A DNA stretch of 64,000 bases, from positions 1 to 64,000 of the forward strand of contig JAEYXH010000012.1 in the NCBI GenBank assembly GCA_023428545.1, read 5' to 3'. Both the position numbers and the translations under genes were made by a program. Every line of letters starts with the position of its first letter. The stretch's first letter is position 1. The notes under the pieces are model-generated. The model saw nothing but the letters and a program-made list of their open reading frames with translations, was not told where the DNA came from and searched no databases. Positions 54,717-62,461 of this stretch are shown here, piece by piece. Origin of the DNA: Bacteroidota bacterium (lineage in GTDB: Bacteria > Bacteroidota > Bacteroidia > Bacteroidales > Prolixibacteraceae).

Positions 54717-54774
54717 AATGCGCCATTTTAGAAATTTAGGCAAGGACAAGTATGAGTTAACTCCTACACCGAGT

Positions 54775-54863
54775 CGTATATTGTATAGTTCTTCTACGCA
54801 TATTGTACATATATTGAATAGTTAAATACGGACAATATACGCAGAAGCAGCGTCCAATATACG
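54775..54863. repeat. Imperfect 34-bp-arm palindrome with four phased CGTATATTG units
   Basis: The unit CGTATATTG occurs at 54775, as CGCATATTG at 54797 (22 bp later), and in reverse orientation at 54833-54841 and 54855-54863 (again 22 bp apart). The two arms agree at about 26 of 34 positions. A further TATATTGTA lies at 54892-54900. The 531-bp gene-free stretch 54600-55130 otherwise holds only the terminator at 54676. Confidence 0.7.
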
Positions 54864-55130
54864 TTGAATTACCGAACTTGTACCAAACGGATATATTGTA
54901 AGGAGGGGTTCATTACGGAAGGTAAATGAGATAATCAATTTTCAAGATCCACCAAGAGTAAAAATACAATGAAATGGCGCAATCGATTATGAATTTTGAA
55001 AGTATGGTTGACTTTTCAGATCATATCTTATATGTAGAATGATTATAAAATAGGGTGCCGGGCATATGAAATTGGGATCAATTGAAAATTAGAAATTAAA
55101 TTAGCGTCTGGTATCAATAATGCCTATAAA

Positions 55131-56813
55131 ATGAGGTGGTTTAACAAATTGAAAGATGAAAATCAGGGTATCGGCCGTCCGCTGATTCACGGATATGTAC
55201 GATTCAGATCTTCCATATATGGCAGGGTGGTTTTCATTATTGCTGTTTCATCATTTTTTCTATTCGTTTCTTTTGGAATTATCTTCCGTTCAGTGAATGA
55301 AAGTTACATCCAGACTGTAATCAGTGAAAACGGCAATAACATAGGCTATCTGGTTGAGGGTGCACTGTATAAATCCATGCTGGAGAATGATCAATCATCC
55401 TTACAGTCGACACTGGACATGATCAACTCCATGTCGGGAATTGACGATGTAAGCATGTATGACCACAACAATGTGTTGGCTTATACATCGATAGCTGATT
55501 TTGGGCGAAGTGAGGCAAATCCCGACTGTCTGAGCTGCCACGCAAATCTGGATCAGCTTTTTTCACGAACCGATAAGTCTTATCGTATTATCGACTACGA
55601 CAGCCCCTGTGCAATGAATCCCGATGAGGCTGGTACACGACATCTGCTTATCAAATCTCCTATCCTTAACCACCCATCGTGCTATACAAGTGCTTGTCAT
55701 GCCCATAGCGAAGATGAGGATGTTCTGGGATCACTGATTATCAGAATGCCATTGGAGGGGCTCGACAGTGCCATGAAGCAATCCAGTATGGAATTTTATC
55801 TGCTGGCAGCCCTGATGACAGTCCTCCTTTCGGGCGCTTTAATCGCATTTACCAACAAGAAGATCAAATTCCCGTTGCAGGATCTTATCAGGGCGAGCAT
55901 TGCAGTTGCAAATGGAGACACAAGTAAACGATTGCACGTAAAACCAAATCAGTTGTCAGATATTCGGATGGTTTCCCTTGCTTTTAATGAGATGCTTGAT
56001 AACCTCCAGTCGGCGAATAATGAGCTTCAGAACTGGTCACAACAGCTTGAATATAAAGTACAGAAGAAATCAGAAGAGCTTGGTCAGGCACAAAATGAGC
56101 TGATAAATATCGAAAGAATCGCTTCCCTGGGGAAACTGTCACTTTCAGTGGCACACGAGATCAACAATCCTCTTTCAGGGATATTGGTATATGCCAAACT
56201 TGTTTCAAAGCAATTAAGCAACCAGGAGTTGGAGTCGACCAAAAAAGAGTCGATGCTCAAACATTTGAAACTAATTGAGAATGAAACGAAGCGTTGTGGA
56301 GATATAGTAAAGGGGCTTTTGGATTTTTCACGGAAAGATCAGGAGAACCACGAACCCAAGCATTTGCATGAAATTCTTCGCGATACCTATGAGCTTATGT
56401 CGCATCCAATGAAAATCGCGAACATTCATTTTTGGACTGATTTCAATGCAAGGCACGATTTGATCCAAGGTAGTCCCAACCAAATAAAACAGGCCTGCGT
56501 GGCAATAATAGTCAATGCCTCAGAAGCAATCACCGAAAATGGGGAAATAATCATCAGGACTGAAAATCCAGATAGCGATCATATTCGGATCGACATTACT
56601 GATAATGGCGTAGGGATCGCCGAAGAGGATATCCCACATGTTTTCGAACCATTCTTCTCAACAAAGGAAAAGGTCAGTGGCACTGGACTGGGTCTTTCCA
56701 TTGTTCATGGGATCGTTCAGAGTCACAAGGGAAAAGTCAGTGTGAAATCTGTCCGGGGCAAGGAAACAATCTTGTCAATTTTGTTACCACTTATTAAAAA
56801 CGAAAACACATAA
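55131..56813 (+). CDS. Sensor histidine kinase with a putative di-heme c-type periplasmic sensor
   Basis: Two membrane helices (about 30-50 and 222-243) bracket a periplasmic domain that contains CxxCH at C133-L-S-C136-H137 and C-x4-CH at C184-YTSA-C189-H190, plus another Cys near 162. CxxCH is the covalent heme motif, and C-x4-CH is a known variant in cytochromes c3. A HAMP domain follows (about 245-300), then HisKA with phospho-acceptor VAHEINNPLSG and HATPase with NASEAI, DNGVGIAEED and GTGLGLSIVHG. It would report periplasmic redox state or a heme ligand to the regulator encoded 4 bp downstream. Confidence 0.87.
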   Translation: MRWFNKLKDENQGIGRPLIHGYVRFRSSIYGRVVFIIAVSSFFLFVSFGIIFRSVNESYIQTVISENGNNIGYLVEGALYKSMLENDQSSLQSTLDMINSMSGIDDVSMYDHNNVLAYTSIADFGRSEANPDCLSCHANLDQLFSRTDKSYRIIDYDSPCAMNPDEAGTRHLLIKSPILNHPSCYTSACHAHSEDEDVLGSLIIRMPLEGLDSAMKQSSMEFYLLAALMTVLLSGALIAFTNKKIKFPLQDLIRASIAVANGDTSKRLHVKPNQLSDIRMVSLAFNEMLDNLQSANNELQNWSQQLEYKVQKKSEELGQAQNELINIERIASLGKLSLSVAHEINNPLSGILVYAKLVSKQLSNQELESTKKESMLKHLKLIENETKRCGDIVKGLLDFSRKDQENHEPKHLHEILRDTYELMSHPMKIANIHFWTDFNARHDLIQGSPNQIKQACVAIIVNASEAITENGEIIIRTENPDSDHIRIDITDNGVGIAEEDIPHVFEPFFSTKEKVSGTGLGLSIVHGIVQSHKGKVSVKSVRGKETILSILLPLIKNENT

Positions 56814-56817
56814 CCTA

Positions 56818-58158
56818 ATGGCGAAGAAAATTTCCATACTCATAGTAGATGACGAACAGTCGGTAAGGGATTCTTTATATAACTGGTTTATTGAAGACGG
56901 TTATGACGTAGAATGTGCCGAGAATGCCACTAAAGCCCTCTCGCTTCTTGAATCCTCCAGCTATGACATTATCCTTGCAGACATAAAGATGCCCGGAATG
57001 GATGGATTGGAAATGCTGAAACGGATCAAGGCATTGAAGAAAGACTCTATGGTCATCATGATGACTGCTTTCGCAACTGTGGATACCGCCGTACAAGCGC
57101 TGAAAGATGGTGCTTTCGATTATGTCACGAAGCCATTTGATCCGGACGACCTGTCACATCTGATTCGAAATGCCGCAAAACAGATCATGCTGTCTGAAGA
57201 AAACGAGATTTTACGCGAGAAAGTCATTTCACTTGAGAATGTCGAGGACCTGATTGGCAAAAGTGAGGGAATGCAGAATGTTTTGCGCGAAATTGAAAGT
57301 GTTTCACAATCAAATGCTTCAGTGATTATTACAGGGGAAAGCGGGACAGGCAAGGAATTAGTTGCCAGGGCAATACATGCCAACTCCCCCCGAAAGTTTT
57401 TTCCAATGGTGAGCGTTCATTGTGGAGCCTTGAGTGAAAGTTTATTGGAAAGTGAACTGTTTGGACACGAGAAGGGCGCCTTTACCGGCGCAGTCTACAA
57501 TCGCAAGGGAAGGTTTGAAATGGCTGATAACGGGACCATTTTTCTTGATGAAATTGCCACCATATCCACAAAAATGCAAGTGGAATTATTGCGGGTTTTA
57601 GAAACCAAGAGTTTTGTCAGGGTAGGTGGTCATAAAGAGATTTCTTCTGACTTCAGGGTTATTTGTGCCACGAACCGTGATCTAAAATCCATGGTTGATA
57701 AAGGGCTGTTCAGGGAAGACCTCTTTTATCGCCTTAATGTTGTCAATATTTCTGTGCCTCCACTCAGGGAACGGCTTGAAGATATCCCATTATTGGTGGA
57801 CTATTTTATCAAAAAGTACTGCCATTCCATGAACCGACCCCTGATGACGATAGATGCATCAGCCTTGAAGAGGTTGGAAGATTTTCCGTTTCCGGGAAAT
57901 ATCCGCGAACTTGAGAATATGATTGAGAGGGCTATCGTGGTTGGAAATGGAAAGAAAATAACATTGAAAGACCTGCCTCTGGGTAAAGAAAAAAAACTGC
58001 CAACCTTTGAAAGTCTCGATGATTTGGAAAAAAACCATATTCAACAGATTCTCGATAAGTACTCGTGGAATATTTCTGCTTCTGCCAAGGCTTTGAAGGT
58101 CGATCGGGTCACTCTCTATAATAAGATCAGGAAATACGATCTGAAAGCACCCAAATAA
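56818..58158 (+). CDS. NtrC-family sigma-54-dependent response regulator
   Basis: Domain order is receiver (about 5-120, acidic DD at 11-12, phospho-acceptor D55 in ILADIKMPG), AAA+ sigma-54 interaction domain (about 140-380) and Fis-type HTH (about 405-446). The Walker A is GESGTGKE, and the sigma-54-contacting GAFTGA loop is intact at 220-225, so it should activate sigma-54 holoenzyme. It is 4 bp downstream of the heme-motif kinase and is its evident partner. The likely target is the redox operon at 49989-54599, whose upstream region has a sigma-54-like element. Confidence 0.94.
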   Translation: MAKKISILIVDDEQSVRDSLYNWFIEDGYDVECAENATKALSLLESSSYDIILADIKMPGMDGLEMLKRIKALKKDSMVIMMTAFATVDTAVQALKDGAFDYVTKPFDPDDLSHLIRNAAKQIMLSEENEILREKVISLENVEDLIGKSEGMQNVLREIESVSQSNASVIITGESGTGKELVARAIHANSPRKFFPMVSVHCGALSESLLESELFGHEKGAFTGAVYNRKGRFEMADNGTIFLDEIATISTKMQVELLRVLETKSFVRVGGHKEISSDFRVICATNRDLKSMVDKGLFREDLFYRLNVVNISVPPLRERLEDIPLLVDYFIKKYCHSMNRPLMTIDASALKRLEDFPFPGNIRELENMIERAIVVGNGKKITLKDLPLGKEKKLPTFESLDDLEKNHIQQILDKYSWNISASAKALKVDRVTLYNKIRKYDLKAPK

Positions 58159-58207
58159 TTCCTGTATCTTGCAAATGTGTCTGTAAATTAAGCTTTTATC
58201 TGATTGA

Positions 58208-58759
58208 ATGGTAGGTAAACCGGAAAACATTACGCTTATATCGTTTGGTTATTTCGAAAAAGAAATTTTGGAAATGATCGTACAGGATATTGAGCAGGAG
58301 TTTCAATTACCGGTAAAAATCAGGGAGGGGCATCTCGATCTGAGCGAATTCTTTGATGCAAATCGTAAACAGTATGACGGGAACCGGCTACTAAGTGAGA
58401 TTGAAGACAAGTATTCATCTGATACCTACAAAACTCTTGGATTGTTCAGTGTTGATTTATATATCCCCATTCTTACCTATATTTTTGGCCAGGCTTTTCT
58501 GAATGGCCGAAGCGGCATTGCCTCCATTCATCGGCTCAAGAACGAAAGGTATGGTATCAGGGGAGATAAGGCTGTTCTTATTGACAGGTTTCGGAAGGAG
58601 GCAATACATGAACTCGGTCACATGTTCGGTTTGATTCACTGCACCAATCCGGTTTGCGTAATGCGCTCAAGCACCTATGTTGAAGACATCGATCAGAAAA
58701 ACCATTTGTTTTGTACATCGTGCAGGTTAAAGCTTTTTGTTCAGGATCCTGAAGATTGA
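58208..58759 (+). CDS. Archaemetzincin family zinc metalloprotease
   Basis: The extended zinc site HExxHxxGxxHC is present as H134-E-L-G-H138-M-F-G-L-I-H144-C. It is followed by the archaemetzincin-specific second metal site: C-x4-C-x-M, then CxxC (CTSC) 16 residues on; the usual family spacing is 17. At 183 residues it is a minimal single-domain cytosolic protein with no signal peptide. Substrates of the family are poorly known. It begins 50 bp after the regulator gene and could be cotranscribed with it. Confidence 0.9.
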   Translation: MVGKPENITLISFGYFEKEILEMIVQDIEQEFQLPVKIREGHLDLSEFFDANRKQYDGNRLLSEIEDKYSSDTYKTLGLFSVDLYIPILTYIFGQAFLNGRSGIASIHRLKNERYGIRGDKAVLIDRFRKEAIHELGHMFGLIHCTNPVCVMRSSTYVEDIDQKNHLFCTSCRLKLFVQDPED

Positions 58760-58866
58760 AAGAAATGTCATGGTATAATCCTTAACATAGAGTTTTTTGG
58801 ATTAAACGAAGGGTGCATTCCAATGTCAAATACTATATAATAGTCAAAAATCAAAACCAATTATGT

Positions 58867-60180
58867 ATGAGATCATTGATTCTTGTGATTAGTTTTATTT
58901 TCATTATTGGCAACATCAATGCCCAAAAAGACGCTTCTGATTTTTGGGCCCAATGGCGTGGTCCATTGGGAACCGGAGCTGCAATTAAGGGAAATCCCCC
59001 TGTTCAATTCGGTGAAAGCCTCAACTTGAAATGGAAGGTTGATTTACCCGGAAAAGGGCATGCCACTCCGCTGGTTTGGGATGACAAAGTGATCATACTC
59101 ACTGCTGTGCCAACCAACGAAAAAGGAGTCCGGGAGGAAAGCGAAAATGCGGATCATCCCATGTCACCACAAAGCACTGAGTTTATTCATGAGTTTAAGG
59201 TTATCCTGATCAATCGGACTGATGGAAGCACCATTTGGGAAAAGACAGTTACGAGGGAGCTCCCTTTGGAAGGCACCCATGAACTAGGCAGCTGGGCCTC
59301 TAACTCACCATGTACTGATGGTAAACACATTTATGCCTATTTCGGATCCAGGGGACTTTATTGTCTCGATTTTGAGGGTAATATTCTTTGGCAGCGTGAT
59401 TTTGGACAGAGCAACAAGCATATGAGCTTTGGGGAAGGTGATTCTCCATTCTTGTATGGCGACAGAATTTTTGTGCTCTGGGATCATCAGGGAGATTGTT
59501 TCCTTTATTCAATTGATATAAAAACCGGCAAGGATGTTTGGGTAGCTAAGAGGGATGAGATTACATCCTGGTCAACACCTTTGGTTGTCGATGTAAATGG
59601 AAAGCTGCAGGTCATTACAAGTGCCCCCAACCAGGTGCGAAGCTACGATTTTGAAACAGGAGAGTTAATATGGCATTGTACCGGCATGACAAGGAATGTG
59701 ATTCCCAATCCTGTTTATGATGAAGGCATTGTTTATCTGGCCAGCGGATTCAGGGGGAGTGCACTCATGGCAATTGATGTGGCAAAGGCCAAGGGTGATG
59801 TCACAGGCTCGGATGCCGTTCTTTGGACTTATAACCAGGATACCCCGTATACGCCAAATGTACTTTTGATGGACGGAAAGCTTTATTTCCTGAGGGTTAA
59901 TAATGGATTTATGACTTGTCTCGATGCCAAAACCGGGAATGTAGTCTATGCCCGCGAAAAGCTTGAAGGAGTGTCCACTCTGTTTAGCTCCCCAACAGGG
60001 GTGTCAAACCGGATATATATCGCATCGAAAGGTCAGGTTCTTGTTCTCAGTGCCGGTGACAAGCCTGAGGTGTTGGCAACAAATGCGGTTGACGATGACT
60101 TCCATGCTTCCCCGGTAGTGGTTGGCAATGATTTAATATTAAGGGGATTCAAATCGCTTTATTGTTTTGGTCAGAAATAA
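58867..60180 (+). CDS. Exported PQQ-like beta-propeller protein
   Basis: The protein has a signal peptide (MRSLILVISFIFIIGNINAQ) and then WAQWRGPLGTGAA, the start of a PQQ-like/BamB-type WD propeller with repeated blades (GSTIWEKTV, GNILWQRDF, GKDVWVAKR, GELIWHCTG). The 437 residues fit the periplasmic 'PQQ-binding-like beta-propeller repeat protein' family common in Bacteroidota and Planctomycetota. No dehydrogenase active site is apparent. I use ATG 58867, because starting at GTG 58813 would place 18 polar residues before the signal peptide. Confidence 0.82.
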   Translation: MRSLILVISFIFIIGNINAQKDASDFWAQWRGPLGTGAAIKGNPPVQFGESLNLKWKVDLPGKGHATPLVWDDKVIILTAVPTNEKGVREESENADHPMSPQSTEFIHEFKVILINRTDGSTIWEKTVTRELPLEGTHELGSWASNSPCTDGKHIYAYFGSRGLYCLDFEGNILWQRDFGQSNKHMSFGEGDSPFLYGDRIFVLWDHQGDCFLYSIDIKTGKDVWVAKRDEITSWSTPLVVDVNGKLQVITSAPNQVRSYDFETGELIWHCTGMTRNVIPNPVYDEGIVYLASGFRGSALMAIDVAKAKGDVTGSDAVLWTYNQDTPYTPNVLLMDGKLYFLRVNNGFMTCLDAKTGNVVYAREKLEGVSTLFSSPTGVSNRIYIASKGQVLVLSAGDKPEVLATNAVDDDFHASPVVVGNDLILRGFKSLYCFGQK

Positions 60181-60200
60181 GTGAGTGCATATAAATAAAT

Positions 60201-60230
60201 AAAAAAGAGGTCAACCTGGACCTCTTTTTT
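60201..60230. terminator. Bidirectional terminator between the propeller gene and gdhA
   Basis: AAAAAAGAGGTC pairs with GACCTCTTTTTT (12 bp) around a 6-nt loop. A-runs and T-runs on either side make it functional for both convergent genes. Confidence 0.9.
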
Positions 60231-60260
60231 TTACAGCATAATTTTTTCGACAGGCAAAAC

Positions 60261-61625
<1,365 letters not shown>

Positions 61626-61696
61626 TTATGATTTACATAGATAACTGCTCTAAAAGTAATTCGAAAGCAACTTTTTGATAAAACATGCCCATCGAA

Positions 61697-61713
61697 TTAC
61701 GTGTTTCACGTAA
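61697..61713. promoter_or_regulatory. Perfect inverted repeat upstream of gdhA, operator candidate
   Basis: TTACGTG-TTT-CACGTAA is an exact 7+3+7 repeat, 84 bp before the gdhA ATG. On the minus strand, TACTTTTA nearer the gene is one base off the -7 consensus. The 194-bp gap 61614-61807 holds no gene. Confidence 0.55.
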
Positions 61714-61807
61714 ACGTATGTTAACTGAGTGTAAAACAATAATGCTGAAGGGGTGGAGTAGTCCCTGATGGTTCTAAATCTGAGGATTCAGATTGAGTAT
61801 TGAAAAG

Positions 61808-62461
61808 TCAGATTTCAATAATATTGTTTTTTATGGCAAACTTTACCATGTCGACTGTGCTTTTCAGGTTCAGTTTCTGCATAATGTGATTTTTATGCGT
61901 TTCTACTGTTCTTACACTGATATAGAGCTGGTTTGCAATTTCCTGGTTGGATAAGCCCTTGCCCCATAATCTGAGGATCTCAATTTGTCGGGCACTTAGC
62001 TGGTTTATATCACTGACAGCCATTTCTTCAGGGGTGTCAAGCGAATTGATGTATCGGTTCAATACGATCCTTGTAATTGAGTTCCCGAAATATTCGTATC
62101 CATTACGAAGGGTAAGTATTGCTTCTTTAAGGTCGTTTGCATTTGAATCTCTTCCCAGAAATCCTTTGGCACCTGATTTAACGGCTTTCATAATAATTTC
62201 TTCACCGTCATTTTGCGAGATGATTAGGATAGGCATTCTTGGAAAGGCAATTTTCAATTGGTTAACCAGGTTAAGGTTTTTCTGTGAGTCGTCTGAGAGG
62301 ATATGAATCAAAATATGGACTTTCCTGGCTCTAAGATTTTGTAAAAGCTCATCCATGTTCCTGGCAGATAATAGGACCCTGAATTCTGAAATCTGCGAAA
62401 TCAGTTTTGTCATTGCTTCCAGGACCAGCTGATGATCATTATATATGGCAAGGTCAATCAT
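61808..62461 (-). CDS. LuxR/NarL-type response regulator with a degenerate receiver
   Basis: The C-terminal HTH is intact (LSARQIEILRLWGKGLSNQEIA and VRTVETHKNHIMQKL, about 150-205). The receiver (about 1-115) is not: the phospho-acceptor position after strand 3 is His53 (ILIHILSDD), one acidic N-terminal residue is replaced (YND), and the conserved lysine is Arg104 (FLGRD). Ser82 is retained. It probably works without phosphotransfer. The stop of the upstream PEP/pyruvate-binding gene overlaps its start by 4 bp, so they are translationally coupled. Confidence 0.88.
   Translation of the reverse strand: MIDLAIYNDHQLVLEAMTKLISQISEFRVLLSARNMDELLQNLRARKVHILIHILSDDSQKNLNLVNQLKIAFPRMPILIISQNDGEEIIMKAVKSGAKGFLGRDSNANDLKEAILTLRNGYEYFGNSITRIVLNRYINSLDTPEEMAVSDINQLSARQIEILRLWGKGLSNQEIANQLYISVRTVETHKNHIMQKLNLKSTVDMVKFAIKNNIIEI

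Noticed and set aside
54775..54900. Repeated CGTATATTG units as a CRISPR-like array
   Set aside because: The units are 9 bp, occur in opposite orientations and lack uniform spacer structure. No cas gene is present in the window.
55109..55124. TGGTAT-N5-ATGCC, a sigma-54-like match with correct GG-N10-GC spacing before the kinase gene
   Set aside because: It lies only 7 bp before the kinase ATG at 55131, so transcription would start inside the coding region. It resembles the 49905 element (both contain TGG, one base, then ATCAATA) but cannot serve the annotated start unless the true start is further downstream.
58813..58866. GTG start for the beta-propeller gene
   Set aside because: It would place 18 polar residues before an otherwise ideal signal peptide. 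ATG 58867 is preferred.
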